The notes: generated by a model from the sequence alone, not told the origin. Shown: positions 25,596-35,017, counted from the stretch's first letter. The stretch is DNA of 64,000 nt from Gordonia mangrovi (GCF_024734075.1 NZ_CP102850.1:3286001-3350000), one strand, 5' to 3'. Numbers and translations are program-made.

Positions 25596-26047
25596 GCGTC
25601 AACCCCAGCCGAACCCTGTGTGGCGCGGCTGTCCTCGCCAAGTCGGCGAAGCAGCGCCCCGGCGAGGAAGAGTAGATCTCGTTCGACGTCGGTGCAGTGC
25701 GTCTCGATGGCCGCCGCGAGCCATTCGCTGCGGTTGCCACGGTCGGATTGCAGGGTGGCGTGCCCGTGGTCGGTGATGGCGATCAAGCTGGCACGCCCAT
25801 CGGACGGGTCGCTCGATCGCGTCACCATGCCCTGCTGCTCGAGTGCCGCGACCGTCCGCGCCACGGTTTGGGGCGTCACGGCCTCGGCGTCGGCGAGTGC
25901 GCGGGCGCTCATCGGCCCGTCTCGGTCGATCTGCCCGAGAGCCTGCAGTTGGGTGGCGGTCAGCAGATGCCCGCCGGCGCTCTTCGTTCTGATCGTTCGG
26001 TTGAAACGCACTATGTCTTCGCGTAGCTGATCGACGCGGCTGTCCAT
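25592..26047 (-). CDS. MarR-family regulator
   Basis: A 151-residue regulator with a central winged helix: MSARALADAEAVTPQTVARTVAALEQQGMV, then RSSDPSDGRASLI as the wing, including the DxR wing motif. It lies directly upstream of and overlaps the MFS exporter. Two dyads (26072-26084 and 26133-26151) sit in its promoter. Autorepression relieved by the exported compound is the usual arrangement. Confidence 0.9.
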   Translation of the reverse strand: MDSRVDQLREDIVRFNRTIRTKSAGGHLLTATQLQALGQIDRDGPMSARALADAEAVTPQTVARTVAALEQQGMVTRSSDPSDGRASLIAITDHGHATLQSDRGNRSEWLAAAIETHCTDVERDLLFLAGALLRRLGEDSRATQGSAGVDA

Positions 26048-26071
26048 ACATCCTCCCTCGGGGCAGTATGG

Positions 26072-26084
26072 ACAGCATAGCTGT
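26072..26084. promoter_or_regulatory. Putative MarR operator 1
   Basis: ACAGCataGCTGT is a perfect 5-3-5 inverted repeat 25 bp upstream of the marR start codon. Confidence 0.55.
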
Positions 26085-26132
26085 TTACTTTTGGAGCAAC
26101 TGGCGCGTGCAGGTGCGACGTTGCTCTCAGTG

Positions 26133-26151
26133 TAGACAGCTTAGGTGTCTA
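26133..26151. promoter_or_regulatory. Putative MarR operator 2
   Basis: TAGACAgcttaggTGTCTA is a 6-7-6 inverted repeat. It overlaps the end of the next MFS gene and lies about 90 bp upstream of marR. It shares the ACAG half-site with the nearby dyad. Confidence 0.5.
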
Positions 26152-27711
26152 AAGGGATGTACGAGAGGGGGAGTTCGTTGGATATGCGGTCCCACGGTGC
26201 CGGATGAGTCGACTTCGCGGGAATCGCCTGCCCCTCGAACTGGGCCCGGGCACTTCGGTACCGCTCACAGCCGCCGGACCTCGGGCCGGAATGAACGCGG
26301 CAAACAGGCCGCAGAGGAGCGCGGCGACCAGGCCGAACAGGAACGTCTCGTCGAATGCAGCCGACACGTGCTGGCGGTTGTCGGCGGCTCCCGGGGCCGG
26401 CTCGATGGCGAGCACGGCTCCGACCACGGCGGCGCCGACCGCCGCGCCTACGGCCCGCATGAGCGTGTTGACCCCGTTGGCTGATCCGGTCTCCGACCGC
26501 GGAACCGATTGCAGGATGAGGGTCGGCATGGCGGCGTAGCCCATTCCGATACCCACGCCGATGAGGACGTTGATGAACAGAACGGTCCATTGGCCCATGG
26601 TCATGGTGAGAGCGAGGCAGAACGCGATGGCGATCAGTACCGCGGCCGCGACCAGCAGCGGTTTTGGTCCGGATCGTCGCTCGAGCCGGCCTGCCACGGG
26701 GGCCATCGCGAGCATCGCCAGACCCGACGGCATGAGGACGAGACTGGCTTCGACGAGTGAGAGCGACACTCCGCCTACGGCGGTCGGTAGCTGCAACAGT
26801 TGGGGGAAGGCGACTTGCGATGCGAACCACGCCATCCCCATGGCCGCAGAGGCGAGGTTCGTCAACAGAACTGCACGCCGGGTATTGACCCGGACGTCGA
26901 CCAGCGGCTGCCGGACGCGAAGTTCATGCCACACCCACAACACCAGTACAGCGGCGCTGCCACCCAATACCGCCATGGTGCGCACTGACGTCCACTCCCA
27001 TTCACGACCATGTGACAGACACAGCAGGAGTCCCGATAGGCCAGCCGACATGCCAACGATGCCAACCCAATCCACCTTTCCGCCGGTCTTCGGTGACTCT
27101 GTCGGGAGCGCCCAGGCCACCAGTGCGAATGTCCCGATGCTGATGGCGGCCGATAGCCAGAACAGCATGTGCCAGTCGAAGTGCTGCGCGACAAAGGCGC
27201 TGATCGGCAGACCGAGGGCGGCTCCCACGCCAATGGTGGCGCTGACCATGGCTGCGGTGGAACCTACCCGCGAGGCCGGCAAGATGTCCCGCACCATGGC
27301 AATACCCACCGCCACGACGCCCACGCCGACCCCTTGTAGGCCGCGGCCCACTATGAGTGGGATGACAGAGTTCGACAGGGCGCACACCGCCGATCCGATG
27401 ATCAGCACGGCGATGAGAATCAGTGAGACGCGCCGCTTCCCGAACATGTCCCCGAAACGCCCCGATATCGGAGTGAACACAGCCGCCACGAGCAGCGTGA
27501 TCGTGACGGCCCACGCCGTGCTGGTGGCCGAGGCGCCGAGGAGTTCTGGGAGCTCACCCTGGATGGGGATCAAGATCGTCTGCGTGAACGACCCGCCGAG
27601 TCCGGCAAAGGCGAGTGCTGGACCTGCCCAGCGAAGTGCGCGTTTGGTGTGACTGTCGGGTGTGGTCTGCGCGCCGACATGCGTGTCATCCGTATATCGG
27701 GTGACCATCAT
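26149..27711 (-). CDS. MFS transporter, DHA2 (EmrB/QacA) family
   Basis: A 520-residue permease with about 14 membrane segments. Helix 1 has SFTQTILIPIQGELP, and motif A reads SGRFGDMFGKRRV. The C-terminal 45 residues are Arg/Pro-rich and lack homology-like character, and the 3' end overlaps the MarR promoter, so that tail may be a local extension. AAGGAGG precedes two consecutive ATGs; the second, at 27708, is at better spacing. A different orientation block begins beyond it. Confidence 0.85.
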   Translation of the reverse strand: MMVTRYTDDTHVGAQTTPDSHTKRALRWAGPALAFAGLGGSFTQTILIPIQGELPELLGASATSTAWAVTITLLVAAVFTPISGRFGDMFGKRRVSLILIAVLIIGSAVCALSNSVIPLIVGRGLQGVGVGVVAVGIAMVRDILPASRVGSTAAMVSATIGVGAALGLPISAFVAQHFDWHMLFWLSAAISIGTFALVAWALPTESPKTGGKVDWVGIVGMSAGLSGLLLCLSHGREWEWTSVRTMAVLGGSAAVLVLWVWHELRVRQPLVDVRVNTRRAVLLTNLASAAMGMAWFASQVAFPQLLQLPTAVGGVSLSLVEASLVLMPSGLAMLAMAPVAGRLERRSGPKPLLVAAAVLIAIAFCLALTMTMGQWTVLFINVLIGVGIGMGYAAMPTLILQSVPRSETGSANGVNTLMRAVGAAVGAAVVGAVLAIEPAPGAADNRQHVSAAFDETFLFGLVAALLCGLFAAFIPARGPAAVSGTEVPGPSSRGRRFPRSRLIRHRGTAYPTNSPSRTSL

Positions 27712-27915
27712 CCCTCCTTCTTGGGCCCTGAGTTCGGCGACCCGCGTGGATGAGACTCAATCTCATATTAGAGATACGATATCACTCCTTCTTTCGCGTG
27801 TACGACAGTGCGCTCGTGTAATCGGTCACAGGCCGGCGAGGTGACGGACGTTCCGTGGTCGGGATGCGGCCGGACCTTTTGAAGTGACTTCGACCGGGGG
27901 CGGGGCAAAAGGTTG

Positions 27916-27931
27916 TGTAACCCGGGTCACT
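27916..27931. promoter_or_regulatory. CRP/GlxR-like dyad upstream of the acyl-CoA ligase operon
   Basis: TGTAACCCGGGTCACT is a near-perfect palindrome (GTAACCC/GGGTCAC, one mismatch) compatible with the TGTGA-N6-TCACA class. It lies about 28 bp to the left of the ACCGTAATACGGT palindrome. Confidence 0.45.
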
Positions 27932-27945
27932 CCACTAAGCTTCAG

Positions 27946-27958
27946 ACCGTAATACGGT
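27946..27958. promoter_or_regulatory. ACCGTAWTACGGT operator, copy 1
   Basis: ACCGTA-A-TACGGT is a perfect 6-1-6 inverted repeat 60 bp before the first gene of the 28.0-33.4 kb operon. The core GTNNNAC is the hallmark of FadR/FCD GntR operators. Confidence 0.8.
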
Positions 27959-28017
27959 ACGACGAGAAAATGCCGTCGAGCCGCACGAATCTCGATCGGT
28001 TTGTTGAGGAGTGTGTG

Positions 28018-28326
28018 ATGAAGCCACGCGTGGGACAGACGTTGGCCAGTGTTGTGGACGGAACGACGGTGGTCGTTGTCCGCTGGCCAGGTGAAGATCT
28101 GGAGGTCACCTGTGGGGGTGTCGTGATGGTCGACAAGAAGGATCCCCGAGTCGGTACCGGGGAGGTCGACGCCGCCCACGCTGAGGGAACTGCACTCGGT
28201 AAGCGGTACACCGATGAAGAACGTGGGGTGGAGTTGCTGTGCACCAAAGCCGGCAAGGGAACCCTGGCGCTCGAAGGTGTCCCGATGCCATTGAAGGCGG
28301 CCAAGCCGCTGCCCGCCTCGGATTGA
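28018..28326 (+). CDS. Small hypothetical protein preceding an acyl-CoA ligase
   Basis: A 102-residue soluble protein, not recognised. It begins MKPRVGQTLASVVDGT and contains two cysteines (VTCGG and LLCTKAG) plus two Lys/Asp-rich segments, compatible with a small beta-rich fold. ATG 28018 follows TTGAGGAG; the longer upstream frame overlaps the operator and is rejected. It lies 10 bp before the ligase and is first in the operon, so it may be an accessory to the ligase. No function is claimed. Confidence 0.7.
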   Translation: MKPRVGQTLASVVDGTTVVVVRWPGEDLEVTCGGVVMVDKKDPRVGTGEVDAAHAEGTALGKRYTDEERGVELLCTKAGKGTLALEGVPMPLKAAKPLPASD

Positions 28327-28336
28327 GTAGCAGCCG

Positions 28337-29878
28337 ATGAATCTGACGATGTTGCTGGATATGGCAACCGACGGCTTCGGAGACCGAGTGGTGCTCGGCC
28401 GTAAAGAGGATGGGTTCACTCCGGAGAGGCTGCGCTCGGTCGCCGGTGGCGGAGCCGGCCTCGTGCGCGCCGCGGGAGCCGACTCGATCGTGTATCTGGG
28501 AGTGAACGGGCCGGCCTTCCCGGTCGCTCTGTTTGCTGCAGCAATCGCCGGCGTGCCGCTGGTTCCCGTGAATTACCGTCTGGGCACCGAGCAACTCGAC
28601 TCGTTGCTGGCCAATCATCCGCGTGCACTCGGTATCGCCGATCCCGGTCAGGAAGAAGCGCTCAAACGAGCCGGTCTGTCCGTGTTCACTCCAGAGCAGT
28701 GGATCAGCGAGGCAACGAACGCCGCGCTGAGTGGTCCCACCGTCGACGCCGACGACGCCGAAGCTGATCTCGAAGTGCCCGCGGTCTTGATCTACACCAG
28801 CGGCACGACGTCCGCGCCCAAAGGCGTGGTACTGAAGCATCAGAACCTGACCGCGTACGTGCTGGGAACCGTCGAGTTCGCGGGAGCGTCCGACGACGAG
28901 GCCTCCCTGATGAGTGTCCCGCCGTATCACATCGCGGCCGTCTCCAACGTGTTGACGAATCTCTACGCTGGTCGACGTCTGCTGACGCTTCCGCACTTTG
29001 CACCCCAGGCGTGGGTTCAGCTGGTCCGGGATCAGGGCGTGACGAATGCGATGCTCGTGCCCACTATGCTGGCGCGCATCATGGATGCCCCCGACCTGGA
29101 CATATCCGTGCCCGACCTGCGAGCAGTTGCCTACGGGGGCGCGCAGATGCCGCCGCGCGTGATCGAGGCGGCCCTGAAAGAGTGGGAACACGTCGAGTTC
29201 GCCAATGCGTATGGACTCACGGAGACTTCGTCGACCATCTCGGTCCTGGGTCCGGACGAGCACCGCGCGGCCATCGCGAGCGACGATCCAGATGTACGCA
29301 GACGCCTGCGATCGGCCGGCAAACCCATTCCCGGCGTGGACATCGAGATCAGAGACGCAAACGGCCAGCCGGTGCCGACTGGAACCCCGGGGCGCGTATG
29401 GGTATTCGGTGAACAAGTGTCCGGCCAATACGCGGGACGCCAATCCGCCGTTGACGACCGTGGCTACTTTGACACACGCGACCAAGGCTGGTTGGACGCC
29501 GAGGGCTACTTGTACCTCGAGGGGCGAGTCGACGACACGATCATCCGCGGAGGAGAAAACATCTCGCCGGCCGAGATCGAAGATGTCCTGCTCCGACATC
29601 CCTCAGTCGCAGATGCGGTCGTAGTCGGTGTTCCTGACGACGAGTGGGGACAGCGGATAGAGGCCGTGGTGGTAGCCCACAGTGGCGGTGAGGTGGACAC
29701 GGAGAAATTGCGCGCCGACGTGCGAGCGACGCTCCGTGGCTCCAAGACTCCCGACCGCATCACCTGCTGGTCCGAACTGCCCCGCACAGACCTGGGCAAG
29801 TTGGTGCGCCGCGACATCGTCGCGACTCTGGCGGGTGAGGAGACCCAGGCGAAAGCGATTCAGGGACAGCGCGCATAG
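28337..29878 (+). CDS. Acyl-CoA synthetase (AMP-dependent ligase)
   Basis: A 513-residue ANL-family ligase that would activate a carboxylic acid as its CoA thioester. Motifs are A3 YTSGTTSAPKG (153-163), YGLTETSS, YFDTRDQGWLDAEGYLYLEGR, GGENISPAEIE, and the catalytic Lys in TDLGKLVRR. The N-terminal part is shorter than usual before the first sheet. It is second in the operon under operator copy 1. Gentisate-type genes further on make an aromatic acid a likely substrate; this is inference. Confidence 0.9.
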   Translation: MNLTMLLDMATDGFGDRVVLGRKEDGFTPERLRSVAGGGAGLVRAAGADSIVYLGVNGPAFPVALFAAAIAGVPLVPVNYRLGTEQLDSLLANHPRALGIADPGQEEALKRAGLSVFTPEQWISEATNAALSGPTVDADDAEADLEVPAVLIYTSGTTSAPKGVVLKHQNLTAYVLGTVEFAGASDDEASLMSVPPYHIAAVSNVLTNLYAGRRLLTLPHFAPQAWVQLVRDQGVTNAMLVPTMLARIMDAPDLDISVPDLRAVAYGGAQMPPRVIEAALKEWEHVEFANAYGLTETSSTISVLGPDEHRAAIASDDPDVRRRLRSAGKPIPGVDIEIRDANGQPVPTGTPGRVWVFGEQVSGQYAGRQSAVDDRGYFDTRDQGWLDAEGYLYLEGRVDDTIIRGGENISPAEIEDVLLRHPSVADAVVVGVPDDEWGQRIEAVVVAHSGGEVDTEKLRADVRATLRGSKTPDRITCWSELPRTDLGKLVRRDIVATLAGEETQAKAIQGQRA

Positions 29879-29979
29879 CGGCGTTCCGCCGGATCCACAT
29901 GTCAGGCACATGCAGGTGCGTATCGACCTGCATGTAGTCGATTCGTGGGATCGACATCGGAGAAATCGAGGAGGCGTAC

Positions 29980-30885
29980 ATGGAGCGCGGCACTGTTCCG
30001 ATCATCTTCTTCGGTAACGGCGTCACTCTGGCGGCGGACCGTTGGGTTCCGCCGTCAGGGACCGTCGGTCGCGGCACTGTCGTGTTGCTGCACGGTGAAG
30101 GCCAAACGCGGCGTGCGTGGGCCATGACGGGCCAGCGTCTGGCCCAGAACGGATGGACCGCGATCGCGCTCGACGCTCGCGGTCACGGCGGCAGCCAGTG
30201 GGCTCCGGACGGTGACTACCGGATCAACACCATGGTCGCCGATGTGCGGTCGGTGATTTCGACGCTGTCGGACAGGCCTGTCCTCGTCGGTTCGTCGATG
30301 GGGGGCATTGTCGCGATGCTCGCCGTGATGTCCGACCCTGCGCTCGCGCGTGCACTCGCGCTTGTCGATGTTGCGCAACGGCTCGAGCCCGGCGGCAATA
30401 GGGATACCTGGGCGTTCATCCGAAGCGGGACGAGCGGGTTTGCGACCCTCGGCGAGGCGAAGGATGCCGCTTCGACATTCGACAACCAGATCGGGCAGCG
30501 TCTGACGAATGGCGATCTTCGGCGGATTCTGACGCGGCGGGACGGGCGGTGGTTCTGGCACTGGGATCCGGGGTTTCTGCACAACGAGAGTGCCCGCGGT
30601 TACGGCGACGACATGACGACCGCCCGTTCGCGGAAGCACATTCACGAGGCCGCAGCATCACTGATGGCTCCCCGACTGATCGAGCCGAAGCACACGCCGA
30701 GCAGCGTTGCGGAGTCCATCGTTCAGGAAAGGCACCAGATCGCGCGCACGACCACGTGGATCGATACCGGCGACGGACTCGCCTCCGTGGCGAGAAATGA
30801 CAACGATTCGGTCAGTACAGATCTGGTCTCCCTTCTGGACTCATTGGATGTGGGACGACATGGCCGGGCCCTGTTGCCGTTGTGA
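29980..30885 (+). CDS. Alpha/beta hydrolase-like protein lacking the catalytic His
   Basis: A 301-residue homologue of the protein encoded at 55552-56430. Shared blocks include VVLLHGEGQTRRAW, ALDARGHGGSQWAPDGDY, the nucleophile elbow VGSSMGG, and GRWFWHWDPGFL. After about residue 225 the two proteins stay collinear without gaps but diverge sharply. The partner's GAGHMV, which supplies the catalytic His, reads GDGLAS here, and the strand before the acid residue is lost. It may be a degenerate enzyme or a non-catalytic binding protein. It lies in the operon between the ligase and the SDR. Confidence 0.8.
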   Translation: MERGTVPIIFFGNGVTLAADRWVPPSGTVGRGTVVLLHGEGQTRRAWAMTGQRLAQNGWTAIALDARGHGGSQWAPDGDYRINTMVADVRSVISTLSDRPVLVGSSMGGIVAMLAVMSDPALARALALVDVAQRLEPGGNRDTWAFIRSGTSGFATLGEAKDAASTFDNQIGQRLTNGDLRRILTRRDGRWFWHWDPGFLHNESARGYGDDMTTARSRKHIHEAAASLMAPRLIEPKHTPSSVAESIVQERHQIARTTTWIDTGDGLASVARNDNDSVSTDLVSLLDSLDVGRHGRALLPL

Positions 30886-30977
30886 GGGCACGAGACGCGT
30901 GTGGCGTGCCCGAAGTGAGAACTGATCTGTTGTGAAAGCTCAGCGACATGCGGAGCGACTTTGGAAGGGTGATGAGT

Positions 30978-31814
30978 ATGGCCGGGCGTGTGGATCGCAA
31001 AGTTGCGTTGATAACCGGTGCAGCACGAGGGCAGGGTCGCGCTCACGCGATTCGGTTGGCGCAAGAGGGCGCCGACATCATCGCAGTCGACATCTGCGAT
31101 GAGATCAGTACAGCGCGAGACTATCCGGCGGCGACGCCAGATGACCTAGACCGGACGGTCAAGGAAGTCGAGAACCTGGGGCGTCGGATCGTTGCACGAA
31201 GGGTGGACGTCCGGGACTTCGATGCTCTCCGGTCTGCGGTGGACGCGGGAGTCGCTGAACTCGGACACCTGGACATCGTGGTCGCCAACGCGGCCATCGC
31301 AACATACGGGATCAGTTGGGAACTGAGTACCGACGAGTGGCAAGAGATGATCGACATCAATCTCACCGGCGTGTGGCACACGACCAAGGCCACCGTTCCC
31401 CACCTGCTGCGACAGGGCAGTGGAGGTTCGATCGTCCTGATCAGCTCGGTGGCGGGCGTCAAGGGCATTCAGAATCTGCCGCACTACGCTGCCGCCAAGC
31501 ACGGGGTCATCGGGCTCATGCGCACGCTGGCACAAGAACTGGGATCGTCGCGCATCCGCGTCAACAGCGTCGCGCCGACGAACGTCGACACGCCGATGAT
31601 CCATCATCCGGCGTTGTGGCGGTTGGCGGTGCCGGGTGTCGAGGAACCCACGCGTGAACAATCCGACGAGGCGTTCACGCACATGCATCTGATTCCGGTG
31701 CCGTTCGTGGACCCGGTCGATATCAGCAATGCCGTCCTGTTCCTCGCCAGCGACGAGGCCAGGTACATCACCGGTGTCACCCTTCCGGTAGACGCCGGCG
31801 TGACCGCCCGTTGA
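30978..31814 (+). CDS. Mycofactocin-type SDR (alcohol dehydrogenase)
   Basis: A 278-residue SDR. The cofactor motif is TGAARGQG (13-20), and the catalytic Ser157 and Tyr170-x3-Lys174 are intact. The insertion VDICDEISTARDYPAATPDDLDR after strand 2 is typical of the subfamily whose tightly held NAD is recycled through mycofactocin. Start ATG 30978 lies 8 nt after GGAAGGG; the ATG at 30972 is too close. With the next gene it should oxidise an alcohol to an aldehyde and then to an acid. Confidence 0.88.
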   Translation: MAGRVDRKVALITGAARGQGRAHAIRLAQEGADIIAVDICDEISTARDYPAATPDDLDRTVKEVENLGRRIVARRVDVRDFDALRSAVDAGVAELGHLDIVVANAAIATYGISWELSTDEWQEMIDINLTGVWHTTKATVPHLLRQGSGGSIVLISSVAGVKGIQNLPHYAAAKHGVIGLMRTLAQELGSSRIRVNSVAPTNVDTPMIHHPALWRLAVPGVEEPTREQSDEAFTHMHLIPVPFVDPVDISNAVLFLASDEARYITGVTLPVDAGVTAR

Positions 31815-31891
31815 GCACCAACGACGCCTCCCGGCACAGGCTCTCCCGGCACCCGCAATAGCAGAATTTGATCCGGTAGTTAGGAATTACA

Positions 31892-33361
31892 ATGGAAAAC
31901 AACACACTTGCACCCGAGTCGATCTGGGATCGCAAAATCTACAGTGGAACGTGGGTCGCGCCGGCCGAAGGCGGAGAACTCCACGTGATCGAGAAGGCAT
32001 CCGGCGAGACGCTCGGTGTCATCGGGCAGGCCTCCGCCGCCGACGTCTCGCGTGCGACTCGCATGGCCAAAGATGCACAGCGCGAGTGGGCCCGCGTTCC
32101 CGGACCCGAGCGCGGTGATGTGCTGCGCAAGTTCGCTGCGCTCCTGCCGGACCACGCGGATGAGATCGCCGCGCTCACGGTTCGTGAGACGGGCTCCATC
32201 GGGGCCAAGGGCCAGTGGGAAGTCGTGATGTCGGTTCGCGAAGCCATCGAAGCGGCCAATATCGGTTCAGAACCAGTCGGGTACATGACCGCAACATCAG
32301 ACCGGGACCGACGGAGTTTCGCGAAGCGGGTCCCAGTGGGAACCGTGGGCATCATCACCCCGTGGAACTCGCCGTTCCTCCTGGCATTGCGCCAGATAGC
32401 GCCCGCGCTCGCCGCTGGCAACGCCGTGATCGTGAAGCCGGATCCCCAGACCCCGATCTGTGGCGGAGCGGTCTTGGCGCAACTGTTCGAGGCAGCCGGA
32501 CTCCCCGAGGGTCTGTTGCACATCCTGCCCGGAGGCGTCGAAACCGGTGAGGCCGTTGTTGCTGATCCGTTGGTGGATCTCGTCACCTTCACCGGCGGTA
32601 TCCGCGGCGGCCGGCAAGTCGGGGCCAAGGCTGGAGAGCTACTCAAGAAGGTGGTTCTCGAGCTCGGTGGTAACAATCCCTACGTGGTCCTTCCCGGAGT
32701 CGACATCGAGGCAGCCGCCAGTGCCGGAGCCTGGGGCTCGTTCTTCCATCAGGGGCAGATCTGCCTGTCGACCGGACGACACATCGTTCACGAGGACATC
32801 GCCGACGACTATGTCGCCGCGCTCACCAAACATGCTGAGGCGCTTGCGGTCGGCGATCCGCGCGGCGACGTGCACCTGGGTCCCATCGTCAATGAGCGTC
32901 AAGCGGCGAATGTGGATCGGATCGTAGCTCAAACGGTCAACGCCGGAGCGACATTGGTCACGGGAGGCCGCCGCGAGGGGCTGTTGTACACACCGACAGT
33001 GCTGACCGGGGTGAAAGCAGGTATGCCGTGCTTCGACGAAGAGATCTTCGGCCCCGTCGCCCCGATCACCACTTTCGCCAGTGACGACGAGGCCGTCGCG
33101 CTGGCGAACGACACCGCCTACGGACTGTCGGCCGGAGTGGTGGGTCCCGATCTCGCTCGTGCACAGCGCATTGCCGAACAACTTCACGCCGGGATCGTGC
33201 ATGTCAACGATCAACCGGTGCTGCACGAGGTGTACGGTCCGATCGGAGGTGTGGGAATCTCCGGCAACGGAAGTGCGTGGAGCACCCTGACGAATACCGG
33301 AGTGTTCACCGAGTGGAAGTGGATGACGGTCCAGGACGAGATCCCCGCCTATCCCTTCTGA
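31892..33361 (+). CDS. Aldehyde dehydrogenase (benzaldehyde dehydrogenase-like)
   Basis: A 489-residue NAD(P)-dependent ALDH. Features are TPWNSPF, the general base Glu257 in LELGGNNP, catalytic Cys291 in GQICLSTGR, and EIFGPVAP. The overall pattern, including GQICLSTGR and the C-terminal GGVGISGNG, resembles XylC-type aryl aldehyde dehydrogenases. It follows the mycofactocin-type SDR by 77 bp, and the pair would turn an aryl or similar alcohol into its acid, the substrate of the upstream CoA ligase. Confidence 0.88.
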   Translation: MENNTLAPESIWDRKIYSGTWVAPAEGGELHVIEKASGETLGVIGQASAADVSRATRMAKDAQREWARVPGPERGDVLRKFAALLPDHADEIAALTVRETGSIGAKGQWEVVMSVREAIEAANIGSEPVGYMTATSDRDRRSFAKRVPVGTVGIITPWNSPFLLALRQIAPALAAGNAVIVKPDPQTPICGGAVLAQLFEAAGLPEGLLHILPGGVETGEAVVADPLVDLVTFTGGIRGGRQVGAKAGELLKKVVLELGGNNPYVVLPGVDIEAAASAGAWGSFFHQGQICLSTGRHIVHEDIADDYVAALTKHAEALAVGDPRGDVHLGPIVNERQAANVDRIVAQTVNAGATLVTGGRREGLLYTPTVLTGVKAGMPCFDEEIFGPVAPITTFASDDEAVALANDTAYGLSAGVVGPDLARAQRIAEQLHAGIVHVNDQPVLHEVYGPIGGVGISGNGSAWSTLTNTGVFTEWKWMTVQDEIPAYPF

Positions 33362-33380
33362 GGTCACCGACCAGCCGCCG

Positions 33381-33422
33381 GTGTCCCGCGACGGAATACC
33401 AACGAATTCCGCCGCGGGACAC
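33381..33422. terminator. Bidirectional terminator between convergent genes
   Basis: The stem GTGTCCCGCG/CGCGGGACAC has an inner CGGAAT/ATTCCG helix. It lies between the rightward ALDH and leftward aldolase-like genes. Confidence 0.7.
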
Positions 33423-33477
33423 TGACCCTGGTAGCGAGCGACAGGTCGAGATCGGCCACCCCGGGCACCGGCGGATA

Positions 33478-34182
33478 TTACGCCGGATCGCTGGGGAGTT
33501 GTCGTACCAGATAGTCCCATACCTGATGCCGAGCCTTGCCGCCATAGATGTGCTCGCGCTTCGCGAGTGACTCGTCGGCATCCGACCATGTCGGTGAGCC
33601 GCCGTAGGCCCTCGTCAGCAACTGCTGTCTACAGGCACGATCAAGCACGATGGCGGCCACGGTGGCCGACTGCAGGTCGGGGCCGACTGTGGCCACTCCA
33701 TGATTGACCAGGAACACCGCTTCGGCGTCTCCCAACGCTCGGGCGAGATGCTGGCCGAGTTCGGCTGTCAGGATGAGGTCTGCCGTCTCCGTGAACCTTG
33801 GAACACCAATGGGTGCAAAGTAATTGGCCTCGTGGCTGACCGGGAGGAGGTCGACGTCCGCTGCCGCCAGGGCAACTGAATAGCGGCTGTGAACGTGAAC
33901 CACCCCACCGACATCGGGCCGGGCGCGCATGATCTCGGTGTGAATGGGGTATTCGCTGTGCCGTTGGCCTCCGCCGGCCGCTACGTCGCCGTCGGGGGTG
34001 ACGAGATGGACTCGGGACGGTGTGATCTCTTCCAGGCCCCATGATGCTTGCTTCATCCACACGCCGCGGCCCTCGGGGTCGCGCGCTGAAACGTGGCCCC
34101 AGATGAAATCATTGCTGCCTGCTGCCGCCATCACACGGCTCGACAGCGAAACCATCTCGCGGATCTCGGGGTAGTCGGTCAT
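33478..34182 (-). CDS. Class II aldolase/adducin-family protein
   Basis: A 234-residue zinc aldolase-fold protein. Zinc-binding HVHSR (about residue 93) and LVNHGVATVG are visible. Relatives cleave sugar phosphates or decarboxylate/aldol-cleave small acids. ATG 34182 with GAGGAAG upstream is preferred to the longer frame. It lies 56 bp downstream of the IclR gene in the same direction and is probably cotranscribed with it. A retro-aldol or decarboxylation step in the aromatic pathway is possible. Confidence 0.82.
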   Translation of the reverse strand: MTDYPEIREMVSLSSRVMAAAGSNDFIWGHVSARDPEGRGVWMKQASWGLEEITPSRVHLVTPDGDVAAGGGQRHSEYPIHTEIMRARPDVGGVVHVHSRYSVALAAADVDLLPVSHEANYFAPIGVPRFTETADLILTAELGQHLARALGDAEAVFLVNHGVATVGPDLQSATVAAIVLDRACRQQLLTRAYGGSPTWSDADESLAKREHIYGGKARHQVWDYLVRQLPSDPA

Positions 34183-34237
34183 CGTCACGTCGCTTCCTCG
34201 GTAGTGGTACGGACTCAGTTTGATTCTGTTTTTTCGA

Positions 34238-35017
34238 TCAACGCAACGCGGATTCGGCGTTTCGGGCGGTGCGCACGACGGATTCGGCAAGCTCTCGAAC
34301 CCTTCTGCGCGGTAGGCGGATCGAGGGCATCGATACACTCACCGCGGCCACGGGTCTGGAATCGGCCGACATGATTGCCGCGCCGATCGCGTGTATTCCT
34401 CGCTCGGTGGTGCCCAGGTTGACGCCATAACCCAGTTGCCGCACTGGTTGTAGCAGGTCGGCGACATCCTGGGGAAGGCCGTCATGTTCTTCTGCGGCCG
34501 ACCATATCGCGTCCAGTTCCGTGCGGGGCAAAGATGCGAGCATTGCTTTGCCGCCCGAGGTTCGATGTGCGGGCAGTGTTGCGCCGGCACGCGATCCGAT
34601 CCGCAACGGCTGCGTGCCTTCGATGCTCTCGATGAAATGAACCAGCCGACCCTGCAGAACCTGCAGATGGACTGTCTCGTCAAGACTCTCGTTGAGTTCC
34701 GCCAAGGCCGGCCGGACCAAACGGGTGAGGTCGTCCGCTCGTCTGGAAGACGTTGGTGCGCTGCGGTGACGCACGCGCCCGGCGCGGTAGAGGTGGTCCT
34801 CACCGCGCACCGCGAAGCCTCGGTAGACCAGCATCGCCAGCAAGCGATGGGCGGTGGACCGTGCGACGTCCAGGTGAGTGGCGATATCGGTGAGCCGCAT
34901 CCCTCGTTCATCCAGCATCAAGACGATGCGCAGCGCGTTGTCGACCGATGCGATGGCGTAGGGCGGTGGTGGGTCGCTACCCGGCGCCGTCTCATGCAGC
35001 GTGGTGTCCTGGCTCAT
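34238..35017 (-). CDS. IclR-family regulator
   Basis: A 259-residue regulator. The N-terminal winged helix (about 20-85) has MRLTDIATHLDVARSTAHRLLAMLVYRGF. The C-terminal GAF-like IclR ligand domain contains PLRIGSRAGATLPAHRTSGGKAMLA and GYGVNLGTTERGIHAIGAAI. ATG 35017 with GGAAG upstream is used. It is divergent from the alcohol/aldehyde dehydrogenase operon, with a perfect dyad between them that recurs before the ring-cleavage operon and before the gene at 57796. It is the likely controller of those three. Confidence 0.9.
   Translation of the reverse strand: MSQDTTLHETAPGSDPPPPYAIASVDNALRIVLMLDERGMRLTDIATHLDVARSTAHRLLAMLVYRGFAVRGEDHLYRAGRVRHRSAPTSSRRADDLTRLVRPALAELNESLDETVHLQVLQGRLVHFIESIEGTQPLRIGSRAGATLPAHRTSGGKAMLASLPRTELDAIWSAAEEHDGLPQDVADLLQPVRQLGYGVNLGTTERGIHAIGAAIMSADSRPVAAVSVSMPSIRLPRRRVRELAESVVRTARNAESALR

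Noticed and set aside
28106..29599. Long open frame of 497 codons on the minus strand
   Set aside because: It is fully antisense to the well-supported acyl-CoA ligase gene and has no domain-like content; it arises from high-G+C codon bias.
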